DNA from: Pseudomonas fluorescens
GTDB lineage: Bacteria > Pseudomonadota > Gammaproteobacteria > Pseudomonadales > Pseudomonadaceae
NCBI RefSeq assembly: GCF_002022275.1
Contig: NZ_MSDF01000011.1
Span: 55,155-119,154 of the forward strand
Reading direction: 5' to 3'
Length of the DNA stretch: 64,000 nt
The position numbers were made by a program, and so were the translations under genes. The first letter of the stretch is position 1. Every line of letters begins with the position of its first letter. The notes beneath the pieces are model-generated. The model worked only from the letters and a program-made list of their open reading frames with translations. It ran no database searches and was not told the DNA's origin. Below, in pieces: positions 1-14,046 of the stretch.

Positions 1-160
1 CATTGACGTCAAAGGCCAGATGCCCCGTTAGAGCCAGTACTGACTCAATATCCTGAGCGGCATTGGCGAGCAGGGTTTCACTATCGAGGCTGAGCCTTAC
101 GGTGAAGAGTTGGTCAGCGGGTAGAGAATCAGATGGGGGATTTGGGCTGTCTTTGATCAT
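1..160 (-). CDS. DUF6124/DUF3077-family protein, N-terminal part (runs off the window edge)
   Basis: The first 53 codons are present, starting MIKDSPNPPSDSLPADQLF. The LFTV.. segment followed by an E-LL-A-L-S pattern matches small Pseudomonas proteins of the DUF6124/DUF3077 type, and it aligns with the paralogue at 60008-60316 (LFRV.., EALEHASELL). Function is unknown. The ATG at 160 has a strong AGGAG 8 bases upstream. The gene follows a structured RNA (182-291) and a good sigma70-like promoter (325-353). The 3' end lies outside the window. Confidence 0.7.
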   Translation of the reverse strand, partial: MIKDSPNPPSDSLPADQLFTVRLSLDSETLLANAAQDIESVLALTGHLAFDVN

Positions 161-181
161 GGTAAAACTCCTAACAAAAGT

Positions 182-293
182 GGGAGCTACCGACATCACT
201 TGCAGATGATGGGTGGCAGCTGTGTACGGGTCTGCAAGACCGAGTTGTTAGGAACCCCGGCAGACCCAGAGATCTCCCGCACACAGCCACCAT
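182..293 (-). ncRNA. Structured leader RNA, copy A: three-way junction with a loop complementary to the Shine-Dalgarno
   Basis: Read on the minus strand, GGTGGCTGTGTGCGGG (from 291) pairs with CCCGTACACAG-CTGCCACC (ending at 211). The long stem encloses two hairpins: AGATC-ucug-GGUCU, then CCGGG-loop-CUCGG. The loop contains UUCCUAACAA, complementary over 10 positions (9 Watson-Crick, one G-U) to UUGUUAGGAG, the Shine-Dalgarno segment of the gene starting at 160. A further hairpin CATCA...TGATG follows. Copy B (60409-60518) preserves every stem with different bases. I infer a cis-acting translational control element. No Rfam identity is claimed. Confidence 0.7.
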
Positions 294-324
294 AAATCAA
301 TGATCGCTTCGTCAAAGCGGCACG

Positions 325-353
325 ATTATAGGTGCACTGTTGGTCACTAACAA
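325..353 (-). promoter_or_regulatory. Sigma70-like promoter for the DUF6124 leader
   Basis: On the minus strand TTGTTA (353-348), a 17-base spacer and TATAAT (330-325) form a near-consensus promoter. Transcription would start near 318, about 27 bases before the structured leader. Confidence 0.65.
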
Positions 354-361
354 ATTATCGG

Positions 362-397
362 CGGGCTTGCAGTCCCGGTCGCCACATTGGCAGCGAC
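362..397 (-). ncRNA. Tandem hairpin motif, copy 1
   Basis: On the minus strand a 20-nt hairpin (397-378, stem GTCGC..GCGAC extended by inner pairs) is followed with no gap by a 16-nt hairpin CGGG-8-CCCG (377-362). The same back-to-back pair, with compensatory changes, occurs at 1633-1674 and 60589-60624. A TTGTCC-17-TAATCT promoter-like box (about 404-432) would start transcription at the first hairpin. It could be a small RNA or the start of a long leader. Confidence 0.5.
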
Positions 398-452
398 CCG
401 AGAAGATTAGTGACGCCAGTTCCGAGGGACAACCTGAAAGACTTGTAAGAAA
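391..452. repeat. 62-bp repeat, copy 1 (partner at 1668-1729)
   Basis: CAGCGACC, 20 variable bases, GTTCCGAGGGACAACCTG plus AAAG, then TTGTA.GAAA recur at 1668-1729 with identical spacing, about 48 of 62 bases the same. The two copies bracket the nucleotidyltransferase gene pair in direct orientation. On the minus strand the conserved block includes the TTGTCC promoter-like box. Confidence 0.7.
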
Positions 453-481
453 CCTCCGAGAGCTGAAGAAATAGCAGACAA

Positions 482-505
482 CAAAAACCCGGCCTAAGCC
501 GGGTT
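482..505 (-). terminator. Rho-independent terminator of the 525-1599 gene pair
   Basis: On the minus strand AACCCGGC-tta-GGCCGGGTT is followed by TTTTTG. It lies 20 bases beyond the stop codon at 525. Confidence 0.85.
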
Positions 506-524
506 CTTGAATCGCTATCCGCAC

Positions 525-977
525 CTAAGCAAATGCTCCACGCTGCTCAGCTTCGTAATGCCGAGTCTGAAAAGGCATCAGCGCTTGAACCTTCAAACCC
601 AGCCCCTCACTCAGCCCCCAGGACAGCGCCAGCTCATCACGGCGACTGCGCAGCGCAACAACGCCCTGAGGCTTCACCTCCCGTTTGGAAGCAGTCGCCG
701 TAAACAGCTCAAGAGCGTGCAGCGCTTCCACTACCCGGTTATCTGTCACACATGAAAAACGCGTGAAGCGCTCCAGCAGATAGCCCGCGCGACGAAGCTC
801 CAATTCACTGGAGTGAGCATCCAGAAAATTCTTCACTTCACCCACAAGATTCGCGTCCGAGTACCAAACGGCTTTCGCTGCGCTCACCAACGCATCGTCA
901 TCAGCCTGATTCAAAGGGCTTTTGACGAGCGTGTCCAAGGCGGATGATAAGACGGGACCGTTAAAAGGCTTCGCCAT
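525..977 (-). CDS. Uncharacterised helical protein paired with a nucleotidyltransferase
   Basis: This 150-residue protein is not one I can assign to a family. It reads as largely helical, with no signal peptide, membrane segment or clear helix-turn-helix. Its start lies inside the 3' end of the upstream nucleotidyltransferase gene (17-base overlap), so the two are probably translationally coupled and act together. By analogy with AbiEi/AbiEii-like pairs it could be the antidote or a partner subunit, but the usual order (antitoxin first) is reversed. A terminator follows directly. Confidence 0.6.
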   Translation of the reverse strand: MAKPFNGPVLSSALDTLVKSPLNQADDDALVSAAKAVWYSDANLVGEVKNFLDAHSSELELRRAGYLLERFTRFSCVTDNRVVEALHALELFTATASKREVKPQGVVALRSRRDELALSWGLSEGLGLKVQALMPFQTRHYEAEQRGAFA

Positions 978-1599
978 CTGCAGGCTCCAGATAATCGTGC
1001 AAGATATTGTTCAAAATGGATCTGGGTGGTTCTTTGTTGCCAACATACATATCAATCGCCTGCAACGCCAGCCGACGGAGCTCAGTGGTCAAGATGAAGC
1101 CAGCCCTCAACAACGCCATGATGTCGCTTACATCCTGATCAGTGGCTCTGCCCAATTTGGAGATTGCAATATCGATCGGCGCAGCTATATGCAGATGCAG
1201 TACGGACTCCACAGGAAACTCTTCCAAAGGAAGACTTCGCTCCCAGTAATCTTCGTGAAGTGGGCCGAAGCTGGTGTGGTATTGAAGGTCATAGTTCAAC
1301 TCCATCACACGGCCGGACTGCTCATCGAAAAACTGTTCAGGGAATTCCGCCAACAGTGTCTGAAGGCGCAGCTTGTTTCGAAAACTGGCGCAGTAAATCT
1401 CCGCATCAACATCCGTGGAAATACGATGGTGCGTATATAAGTGGACCGCACAACCACCAAAGACAATGACCTTGACCGCGCCGGGCTTCGCCCCCTCAAG
1501 CATCAACTCCACTTCGATGGATTTGAACATTGAAACCAAGGCTTGCCCGAGTGGAGTGTGGGTATTGAGGCGAGGAACGACTACATCTGGAAACTCCAT
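961..1599 (-). CDS. DUF6036/AbiEii-like nucleotidyltransferase
   Basis: This 212-residue protein carries the minimal nucleotidyltransferase signature: GG in VFGGCAVHLY (around residues 47-51) and DVDAEI about 15 residues later, the metal-binding acidic pair. A helical segment LHIAAPIDIAISKLGR follows, resembling the AbiEii/DUF6036 lysine-containing region. Members of this superfamily include toxins that modify tRNA or proteins, and also housekeeping enzymes. The context of two small overlapping genes between repeats, with their own terminator, suggests a toxin-antitoxin or defence module; that is inference. The ATG at 1599 has only a weak GAG upstream. Confidence 0.65.
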   Translation of the reverse strand: MEFPDVVVPRLNTHTPLGQALVSMFKSIEVELMLEGAKPGAVKVIVFGGCAVHLYTHHRISTDVDAEIYCASFRNKLRLQTLLAEFPEQFFDEQSGRVMELNYDLQYHTSFGPLHEDYWERSLPLEEFPVESVLHLHIAAPIDIAISKLGRATDQDVSDIMALLRAGFILTTELRRLALQAIDMYVGNKEPPRSILNNILHDYLEPADGEAF

Positions 1600-1632
1600 T
1601 ATTGAATCTCAAGCCGATACGACGTTGCTGAA

Positions 1633-1674
1633 CGGGCGTTGAATTCAAATCCCGATCACTGGTTATTCAGCGAC
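1633..1674 (-). ncRNA. Tandem hairpin motif, copy 2, in the leader of the nucleotidyltransferase gene
   Basis: On the minus strand a 20-nt hairpin GTCGCTG-AATAAC-CAGTGAT (1674-1655) is followed without gap by CGGG-14-CCCG (1654-1633). It matches the motif at 362-397 and 60589-60624 in stem length and arrangement, with G-U or A-U replacing G-C pairs. It starts 75 bases before the nucleotidyltransferase start codon. Upstream is TTGTCC-17-TAGCCT. Confidence 0.5.
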
Positions 1675-1729
1675 CGCTGGAGGCTATTGGGGCGGGTTCC
1701 GAGGGACAACCTGAAAGGTTTGTAGGAAA
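1668..1729. repeat. 62-bp repeat, copy 2 (partner at 391-452)
   Basis: See the copy at 391-452. The rest of the 1600-1914 gap holds the hairpin motif, a REPIN and a terminator. I see no further gene in it. Confidence 0.7.
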
Positions 1730-1750
1730 GGTCTGTGGCGCCTGTCCCGA

Positions 1751-1822
1751 CGCCATCGCGGGCAAGCCCGCTCCCACATTGGGGGGCGTTTACAAATCAA
1801 ATGTGGGAGCTGGCTTGTCGGA
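1751..1822. repeat. REPIN-like inverted REP pair
   Basis: GCCATCGCGGGCAAGCCCGC and CTCCCACATT are followed by the inverted AATGTGGGAGCTGGCTTG. It is the first of about ten such elements in the window. Confidence 0.8.
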
Positions 1823-1857
1823 CCGCCGCATCGCTGCGATGAGGCCCTTGCAGCCAA

Positions 1858-1893
1858 CAAAAAACCCGCTGACCAAACTGGCCCAGCGGGTTT
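1858..1893 (-). terminator. Terminator of the NIF3-like gene
   Basis: On the minus strand AAACCCGCTG and CAGCGGGTTT pair around a 12-base loop and end in a T run, 22 bases after the stop codon. Confidence 0.8.
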
Positions 1894-1914
1894 CTTGTTA
1901 ATGCAGCGTGCGAA

Positions 1915-2226
1915 TCAAAAATCCGCCAACTGCCACACCTCATACGCCGGTGTCTCATACGGGTGGCTGAGTTTCAGAGCAGCCACAACAGCCACAATCA
2001 ACTCATCCGCCACCACCAACTCAACCTTCCACTCTTCAACCACTTCAACCTGGCCCACTTGCCCGATAAACGGCTGGCTGCCGTCCATCGCGCGGAATTG
2101 GCCCTGGCCCAGTACCTGCCAGGCGCAGTTGTCGTAGTTGCCGATGCGCCCGCCGCCGGCGGCGAAGACGGCGGTTTTCACCGTCTCCACATGGCTGGCA
2201 GGTACAAAGAAGGCGAGCTTGTACAC
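1915..2226 (-). CDS. NIF3/YqfO-type small protein
   Basis: This 103-residue protein (MYKLAFFVPASHVETVK.., ..HPYETPAYEVW) matches stand-alone Pseudomonas proteins that correspond to the PII-like insert of NIF3/YqfO proteins. The biochemical role is unknown. It lies 4 bases downstream of the purL stop on the same strand, so it may be cotranscribed with purL, and it is followed by a clear terminator. Confidence 0.75.
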   Translation of the reverse strand: MYKLAFFVPASHVETVKTAVFAAGGGRIGNYDNCAWQVLGQGQFRAMDGSQPFIGQVGQVEVVEEWKVELVVADELIVAVVAALKLSHPYETPAYEVWQLADF

Positions 2227-2230
2227 CGTC

Positions 2231-5200
2231 TTAGTTCACCCACACGCGAGCGTTGCGGAACATGCGCATCCAGGCGCCGTCCTCGTCCCACTCTTCCGGG
2301 CGCCACGAGTTTTGCACGGCGCGGAATACACGCTCCGGGTGCGGCATCATGATGGTCACGCGACCGTCGCGGCTGGTGAGGCCGGTGATCCCGCGCGGCG
2401 AACCGTTCGGGTTGGCCGGGTAGGTCTCGGTGACCTTGCCGTGGTTGTCGACGAAACGCATGGCCACGCAGCCGGACAGGTCGGCTTCGAGCAAGGCTTC
2501 TTCGCTGGCGAACTCGGCGTGTCCTTCGCCGTGGGCGATGGCGATTGGCATGCGCGAACCGGCCATGCCTTGCAGGAAGATCGAATTGGATTCCTGCACC
2601 TGCACCATGGCGACACGGGCTTCGAATTGCTCCGAACGGTTGCGCACAAAGTGCGGCCAGAACTCGCTGCCCGGGATCAGTTCGCTGAGGTTGGACATCA
2701 TCTGGCAACCGTTGCACACACCCAGGGTGAAGCTGTCGTTGCGCTCGAAGAAGCCCTGGAACGCATCGCGCGCACGGCTGTTGAACAGGGCCGATTTGGC
2801 CCAGCCTTCACCGGCACCCAGCACGTCGCCGTAGGAGAAACCGCCGCAGGCGACGAGGCCTTTGAACTCGTTGAGGTCAACGCGACCGGCGAGGATGTCA
2901 CTCATGTGCACGTCGATCGCATTGAAGCCGGCACGGTCGAACGCAGCCGCCATTTCCACCTGGCCGTTGACGCCCTGCTCACGCAGCACGGCTACCTGTG
3001 GGCGAATGCCTTTCTTGATGTAAGGCGCAGCGATGTCCTGGTTGACGTCGAAACTGAGCTTGGTGCTCAGCCCCGGGTTGTCTTCTTCCAGGATCACGTC
3101 AAATTCCTGCTCGGCGCACTGGACGTTGTCGCGCAAACGCTGGATCTGGTAGCTGGTTTCAGCCCACTGGCGTTGCAGCAAGCGGCGCTGGCCGGCAAAC
3201 ACGGTATCGCCATTGAAGGAGATATTGATTTCACCGTTATTGATCGGCTGGCCGATCACGGCCACGCAGTCGTCCAGGCCAGCGGCGCTGAATTGGGCGA
3301 GTACGTCTGGCGTTGCGTCCTGGCGAACCTGGATCACGGCGCCCAACTCTTCGTTGAACAGGATGCCGTTGATTTCGGAAGCATCCTCGGCAACGCTGTC
3401 GAGCACGATGTTCAGGCCGCAGTGACCGGCGAAGGCCATTTCCACGACGCTGGTCAGCAAGCCGCCGTCCGAACGGTCGTGGTAGGACAGCAGGTGGCCG
3501 TCGGCATTGAGGCCCTGGATCACGGCGAAGAAGGCTTTGAGGTCTTCTGCGTCATCGACGTCCGGCGCGTGTTTGCCGAGCTTGCCATGGGTTTGCGCGA
3601 GGATCGAGGCGCCCATGCGGTTCTGGCCACGGCCCAGGTCGATCAGGATCAGGTCAGTGGTGCCCTTGTCCATGCGCAGTTGCGGGGTCAGGGTCTGGCG
3701 AATGTCGGTAACCGGCGCGAAACCGGTGACGATCAGCGACAGCGGCGAGGTCACGCTCTTGTCGGTGCCGTCTTCGTTCCAGCGAGTGGCCATGGACATC
3801 GAGTCCTTGCCCACCGGAATGGTGATACCCAGCTCCGGGCACAGCTCCATGCCGACAGCCTTGACGGTGTCGTACAGGCGCGCGTCTTCACCCGGGTGGC
3901 CGGCAGCGGACATCCAGTTGGCCGACAGTTTGATGTCAGACAGCTTGCCGATACGCGAAGCCGCAATGTTGGTGAGGGTTTCACCAATCGCCATGCGGCC
4001 CGACGCCGGGGCGTCCAGCAGGGCCAGCGGCGTGCGCTCGCCCATGGCCATGGCTTCACCGGTGTAGACGTCAAAGCTGGTGGCGGTGACCGCAACGTCA
4101 GCCACCGGCACCTGCCACGGGCCGACCATTTGGTCACGGGCAACCAGGCCGGTGATGGTGCGGTCGCCGATGGTGATCAGGAAGCTTTTGCTCGCCACGG
4201 CCGGGTGGTGCAGCACGCGTTCGATGCTGTCGGCCAGTTCCAGTGTGCTTGGGTCGAAGTCATCGCCCAGCTCGGCTTCACGCACGGCCGAACGGTGCAT
4301 GCGCGGGGCTTTGCCCAGCAGCACTTCCAGCGGCATGTCGACCGGGCTGTTGCCGAAGTGGCTGTCGGTAACAGTCAACTGCGGCTCGGCAGTGGCTTCG
4401 CCGACCACGGCGAACGGGCAACGCTCGCGTTCGCAGATGGCCTGGAAACGCGCAAAGTCTTCAGGGCCAACGGCCAGTACGTAGCGTTCCTGGGATTCGT
4501 TACTCCAGATTTCGTGCGGGGCCATGCCCGGCTCGTCGTTTGGAATGTTGCGCAGTTCGAAACGGCCACCACGGTCGCCATCGTTGACCAGCTCCGGGAA
4601 GGCGTTGGACAAACCGCCGGCGCCGACGTCGTGGATGAAGCTGATCGGGTTCTTGTCACCCAACTGCCAGCAACGGTCGATGACTTCCTGGCAGCGGCGT
4701 TCCATTTCCGGGTTTTCGCGCTGTACGGAAGCAAAGTCCAGGTCCGCCGAGCTGGTGCCGGTGGCCATGGAAGAAGCTGCGCCGCCGCCCAGGCCGATCA
4801 ACATGGCCGGGCCGCCGAGGACGATCAGCTTGGAGCCGACCAGAATCTCGCCTTTCTTGACGTGTTCTTCGCGGATGTTGCCCATGCCGCCAGCCAACAT
4901 GATCGGCTTGTGGTAGCCGCGCACTTCATCGCCACGCGGGGTGGTGATGGACTGCTCGAAGGTACGGAAATAGCCGGTGAGTGCCGGGCGACCGAATTCG
5001 TTGTTGAACGCGGCGCCGCCCAGCGGGCCTTCGATCATGATGTCGAGTGCGGTGACGATGCGCTCAGGCTTGCCGTACGGCACTTCCCACGGCTGTTCGA
5101 AGCCCGGGATCTGCAGGTTGGACACGGTGAAACCGGTCAGGCCCGCCTTTGGCTTGGCGCCACGGCCGGTGGCGCCTTCGTCACGGATTTCGCCGCCGGA

Positions 5201-6127
5201 ACCGGTGGCTGCGCCCGGGAACGGGGCAATCGCGGTCGGGTGGTTGTGGGTCTCAACCTTCATCAGGATGTGCACCGGCTCCTGCACCGCGCCGTACTGG
5301 CGGGTTTCAGGGTCCGGGAAGAAACGGCCGGCGACGGAGCCGACGATCACCGAGGCATTGTCCTTATAAGCAGAAAGAACGCCTTCGCTGTGCATCACGT
5401 AGGTGTTCTTGATCATGCCGAACAGGCTTTTTTCCTGGCTTTCGCCGTCGATGTCCCAACTGGCGTTGAAGATCTTGTGACGGCAGTGCTCGGAGTTGGC
5501 CTGGGCAAACATCATCAGTTCGATGTCGTGCGGGTTGCGCTTCAAGCCGTTGAAGGCGTCGACCAGGTAGTCGATCTCGTCTTCGGCGAGCGCCAGGCCC
5601 AGTTCGGTATTGGCCTTCTCGAGGGCGGCGCGGCCACCGCCGAGCACGTCAATCGCGGTCAGCGGCTTGGGTTCGGCATGGCTGAACAGACCGGCAGCCT
5701 GTTCCAGCTGGCTGACGATGATCTGGGTCATACGGTCGTGCAGGCTGCTGGCGATCAGCTCGGCTTCGGCGTCGCTGAACTGGCCAGCCACGTAGAAGGC
5801 GATGCCGCGTTCCAGACGCTGGATGCTCGACAGGCCGCAGTTGCGGGCGATATCGCTGGCCTTGCTCGACCAGGGCGAGATGGTGCCGAACCGTGGCAGA
5901 ACCAGGAACAAGCGGCCAGTCGGCTCTTGAACGGGAACGCTTGGACCGTACTTCAGAAGGCGTGCGAGCACTTGCTGTTCGTCGGCGGTCAACACGCCGG
6001 TAACGTCGGCGAAGTGAGCAAATTCAGCATACAAGCCTGTAACCGCTGGAACCTTTTGGCTCAGTTGCTCAAGGAGTTTGCTGTGGCGAAAGGCAGAAAG
6101 GGCAGGAGCGCCGCGCAGGATCAACAT
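2231..6127 (-). CDS. purL: Phosphoribosylformylglycinamidine synthase
   Basis: PurL makes FGAM from FGAR, glutamine and ATP in purine synthesis. The 1298-residue single-chain form is the usual gammaproteobacterial length. Visible are the synthetase motif [15 protein letters not shown], glycine-rich segments [11 protein letters not shown] and [11 protein letters not shown], and a C-terminal class I glutamine amidotransferase with nucleophile C1138 in GVCNGCQMM and downstream HGEGHAEF and PHPERVFR. I chose the ATG at 6127 ([11 protein letters not shown]), the conserved family start, over an upstream in-frame codon at 6250. It is divergent from mltF. Confidence 0.97.
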   Translation of the reverse strand: MLILRGAPALSAFRHSKLLEQLSQKVPAVTGLYAEFAHFADVTGVLTADEQQVLARLLKYGPSVPVQEPTGRLFLVLPRFGTISPWSSKASDIARNCGLSSIQRLERGIAFYVAGQFSDAEAELIASSLHDRMTQIIVSQLEQAAGLFSHAEPKPLTAIDVLGGGRAALEKANTELGLALAEDEIDYLVDAFNGLKRNPHDIELMMFAQANSEHCRHKIFNASWDIDGESQEKSLFGMIKNTYVMHSEGVLSAYKDNASVIVGSVAGRFFPDPETRQYGAVQEPVHILMKVETHNHPTAIAPFPGAATGSGGEIRDEGATGRGAKPKAGLTGFTVSNLQIPGFEQPWEVPYGKPERIVTALDIMIEGPLGGAAFNNEFGRPALTGYFRTFEQSITTPRGDEVRGYHKPIMLAGGMGNIREEHVKKGEILVGSKLIVLGGPAMLIGLGGGAASSMATGTSSADLDFASVQRENPEMERRCQEVIDRCWQLGDKNPISFIHDVGAGGLSNAFPELVNDGDRGGRFELRNIPNDEPGMAPHEIWSNESQERYVLAVGPEDFARFQAICERERCPFAVVGEATAEPQLTVTDSHFGNSPVDMPLEVLLGKAPRMHRSAVREAELGDDFDPSTLELADSIERVLHHPAVASKSFLITIGDRTITGLVARDQMVGPWQVPVADVAVTATSFDVYTGEAMAMGERTPLALLDAPASGRMAIGETLTNIAASRIGKLSDIKLSANWMSAAGHPGEDARLYDTVKAVGMELCPELGITIPVGKDSMSMATRWNEDGTDKSVTSPLSLIVTGFAPVTDIRQTLTPQLRMDKGTTDLILIDLGRGQNRMGASILAQTHGKLGKHAPDVDDAEDLKAFFAVIQGLNADGHLLSYHDRSDGGLLTSVVEMAFAGHCGLNIVLDSVAEDASEINGILFNEELGAVIQVRQDATPDVLAQFSAAGLDDCVAVIGQPINNGEINISFNGDTVFAGQRRLLQRQWAETSYQIQRLRDNVQCAEQEFDVILEEDNPGLSTKLSFDVNQDIAAPYIKKGIRPQVAVLREQGVNGQVEMAAAFDRAGFNAIDVHMSDILAGRVDLNEFKGLVACGGFSYGDVLGAGEGWAKSALFNSRARDAFQGFFERNDSFTLGVCNGCQMMSNLSELIPGSEFWPHFVRNRSEQFEARVAMVQVQESNSIFLQGMAGSRMPIAIAHGEGHAEFASEEALLEADLSGCVAMRFVDNHGKVTETYPANPNGSPRGITGLTSRDGRVTIMMPHPERVFRAVQNSWRPEEWDEDGAWMRMFRNARVWVN

Positions 6128-7875
<1,748 letters not shown>

Positions 7876-7902
7876 ACACAATTATCCAAACACCACAAAA
7901 CT

Positions 7903-7997
7903 AATGTGGGAGGGGGCTTGCTCCCGATTGCAGAGTGATAGTCAGTGCATCAGTTGACTGAGCCACCGCTATCGGGAGCAAGCCCCCTCCCACATTT
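7903..7997. repeat. REPIN (GTGGGAGGGGGCTTGCTCCC subtype)
   Basis: Two inverted arms of about 30 bases flank a short spacer. The core has GGGGG instead of the GCTGG of the majority subtype seen elsewhere in the window. It may also end the mltF transcript. Confidence 0.85.
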
Positions 7998-8012
7998 GGA
8001 TCTTTGCTTGGA

Positions 8013-8291
8013 TTAAAGGCCAGTGAGCAGATGCACCACTCCCCCCGCCAACACCATCACTCCAGGCACACCTGCCGCTTTTAACGCCGCACCATCCAAC
8101 CGCGCCACATCCTGCAATTGCACCCGCACCCGCGTCAGAGCCACACGCTGTTGCGACTTGAGATTATCCGCCCCGCCCAACGCCGTCAGCACCTGCGCCG
8201 ACAGCAAGCCCTGCTCTGGCGCTACCACGGTTTCGGCAATCAAATCCGGCGTCAGCGCTTTCCAGAACGCTCGCTGCAATTTCTCCAACAT
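8013..8291 (-). CDS. Stand-alone PTS EIIB-like domain lacking the phosphorylation cysteine
   Basis: This 92-residue protein is a glucose-type EIIB fold: LGGADNLKSQQRVALTRVRVQL aligns with the EIIB segment of treB (LGGSDNLEQAAHCVTRLRLAL). The phosphorylated cysteine (C28 in TreB) is alanine here (A51, codon GCT), so ordinary phosphotransfer is not possible. It lies 2 bases after the EIIA-HPr-EI gene and is probably cotranslated. It may be regulatory, structural, or decaying. Confidence 0.8.
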   Translation of the reverse strand: MLEKLQRAFWKALTPDLIAETVVAPEQGLLSAQVLTALGGADNLKSQQRVALTRVRVQLQDVARLDGAALKAAGVPGVMVLAGGVVHLLTGL

Positions 8292-8293
8292 GC

Positions 8294-10819
<2,526 letters not shown>

Positions 10820-10870
10820 GACTTCACCTGCTGTTTTGTTCTGTAAAAATCATAGGGCGAACGACACTCC

Positions 10871-10960
10871 AATGTGGGAGCTGGCTTGCCTGCGATGCAG
10901 GCGACTCGGTGTTTCATCAAGACCGAGGTGATGCCATCGCAGGCAAGCCAGCTCCCACAT
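10871..10960. repeat. REPIN
   Basis: AATGTGGGAGCTGGCTTGCC and its inverted partner GGCAAGCCAGCTCCCACAT flank about 50 bases. It lies between the porin gene and the EIIA-HPr-EI gene, so it may reduce read-through inside the cluster. Confidence 0.9.
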
Positions 10961-10984
10961 AAAGCCCGTTCACTTAAATCCGAG

Positions 10985-12277
<1,293 letters not shown>

Positions 12278-13924
12278 TCAGTCCTTGAGGTGCAGCACAA
12301 ACGACTCGTAAGGGCGCAGCCTCAGCGTGGCTGTACGCGGCGGGCAGTCGGGGTAGTTGCTGATCAACAGGCGCTGCTCTTGCGCGGTATTGATCACGTG
12401 ATCAGGCAGCTGGATTTCGCACGGCGTGCCGTAGAAGTTGTTGAGCACCAGCAGGCGCTCGCCATGGCCTTCACGCAGGTAGGCCCAGACCTGTAGGTGG
12501 TCTTGCAGCAGCTCGCGGTACACGCCCGCCTGAATCAGCGGCTCGTGGCGACGCAAAGCGATCAGCGCGCGGTAGTGATGCAGTACCGAATCCGGGTCAT
12601 CCAGTTGGCTCGCGACATTGATCTGCGCAGCATTTGCCGGAATGCCGATCCACGGTTCGCCCGTGCTGAAACCGGCATTTGCTTCGGCGTTCCACTGCAT
12701 CGGTGTGCGGCCGTTGTCGCGGGATTTCTGCATGATTGCCGCCATGCTCGACGCCTCGGACTCACCCGCATCGCGCTTGAGGCGGAAGATGTTCAGGGTC
12801 TCGACATCGCGGTACTGGTCGATCTTGTTGAAGCCCGGGTTGGTCATGCCCAGCTCTTCGCCCTGGTACACATACGGCGTGCCCTGAAGGAAGTGCAGCG
12901 CAGTGGCGAGCATCTTGGCCGAGACCACGCGGTGCTCGCCGTCGTCACCAAAACGCGAGACCACCCGCGGCTGGTCGTGGTTACACCAGAACAACGCGTT
13001 CCAGCCGCCACCGGCCTGCATGCCCAATTGCCAGTCGGAAAAAATCTGCTTGAGTTGCAGGAAATCAAAGTCCGCCCGCACCCACTTTTGCAGGTTCGGA
13101 TAATCGACTTTCAGGTGATGAAAGTTGAAGGTCATCGACAGCTCTTTCGACTCCGGCCGCGAGTAGCGGATGCAGTGCTCAAGGCTGGTGGACGACATTT
13201 CGCCGACGTTGATCAGGTCATGCCCTTCGAAGACCTCGCGGTGCATTTCATGCAGGTACTCGTGCACGTTCGGGCCATCGGTGTAGAAGCGGCGGCCGTC
13301 GGTGTTGTCTTCGGGGAAATCAGCGGGTTTGGAGATCAGGTTGATCACGTCAAGGCGGAAACCGCCCACGCCCTTGTCGCGCCAGAAGCGCATCAACTTG
13401 AACACCTCGGCGCGTACCTTGGGATTGTCCCAATTCAGATCGGCCTGGGTGTGGTCGAACAGGTGCAGGAAATATTGGCCGGTTTGCGCCTCGTATTCCC
13501 AGGCCGAGCCGCCGAATTTGGATTCCCAATTATTTGGCTGGTCGCGCCAGATGTAGAAGTCGCGGTACGGGTTGTCGAGGCTGCTGCGCGCTTGCTGAAA
13601 CCATTCGTGCTCGATGGAGGTGTGGTTGACCACGATGTCGAGCATCAACTTGATTCCCCGCTTGGCGGCTTCGGCGATCAGCAGGTCACAGTCGGCCATG
13701 GTCCCGTAGCTCGGGTCGATGGCGTAGTAGTCGCTGATGTCGTAGCCGTTGTCGCGTTGCGGCGAGCGCAGGAACGGGGTGATCCACAGGCAATCCACGC
13801 CCAGCCATTTCAGGTAATCAAGCTTGTCCACGATGCCCAGCAGGTCACCGGTGGCGTTACCCGCGTGGCTGTGGAAGCTTTTGGGGTAGATCTGGTAGAT
13901 CACCGAGTGTTGCCAGTTTTGCAT
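12278..13924 (-). CDS. treC: Alpha,alpha-phosphotrehalase (trehalose-6-phosphate hydrolase)
   Basis: This 548-residue GH13 enzyme cleaves trehalose 6-phosphate to glucose and glucose 6-phosphate in the cytoplasm. GH13 residues are visible: D192 (GFRLDVI), E242 (NVGEMSS), D317 (NHDQPR), and the early DIVVNHTS motif. It lies downstream of treB on the same strand. The alternative, oligo-1,6-glucosidase, is less likely given the treB/treR context. Confidence 0.93.
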   Translation of the reverse strand: MQNWQHSVIYQIYPKSFHSHAGNATGDLLGIVDKLDYLKWLGVDCLWITPFLRSPQRDNGYDISDYYAIDPSYGTMADCDLLIAEAAKRGIKLMLDIVVNHTSIEHEWFQQARSSLDNPYRDFYIWRDQPNNWESKFGGSAWEYEAQTGQYFLHLFDHTQADLNWDNPKVRAEVFKLMRFWRDKGVGGFRLDVINLISKPADFPEDNTDGRRFYTDGPNVHEYLHEMHREVFEGHDLINVGEMSSTSLEHCIRYSRPESKELSMTFNFHHLKVDYPNLQKWVRADFDFLQLKQIFSDWQLGMQAGGGWNALFWCNHDQPRVVSRFGDDGEHRVVSAKMLATALHFLQGTPYVYQGEELGMTNPGFNKIDQYRDVETLNIFRLKRDAGESEASSMAAIMQKSRDNGRTPMQWNAEANAGFSTGEPWIGIPANAAQINVASQLDDPDSVLHHYRALIALRRHEPLIQAGVYRELLQDHLQVWAYLREGHGERLLVLNNFYGTPCEIQLPDHVINTAQEQRLLISNYPDCPPRTATLRLRPYESFVLHLKD

Positions 13925-13964
13925 GGTGGGTTCCTTCAGTTATTTGTGTGCTGGCCTTTAGGGC

Positions 13965-14040
13965 CTCATCGCAGGCAAGCCAGCTCCCACAGTTGAATGT
14001 GTTCACAAATCAAGGTGGGAGCTGGCTTGCCTGCGATAGC
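13965..14040. repeat. REPIN between treB and treC
   Basis: CATCGCAGGCAAGCCAGCTC and the inverted GTGGGAGCTGGCTTGCCTGC flank about 25 bases. Confidence 0.88.
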
Positions 14041-14046
14041 GTCAGA

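Noticed and set aside
312..524. A 70-codon minus-strand frame between the DUF6124 gene and the 525-977 gene
   Set aside because: It crosses the terminator at 482-505, the hairpin motif and the promoter; no ribosome site or recognisable protein.
7903..7997. CRISPR-like spaced repeats
   Set aside because: The repeated units are inverted REP pairs scattered through intergenic gaps, not direct repeats with regular spacers; no cas gene is present.
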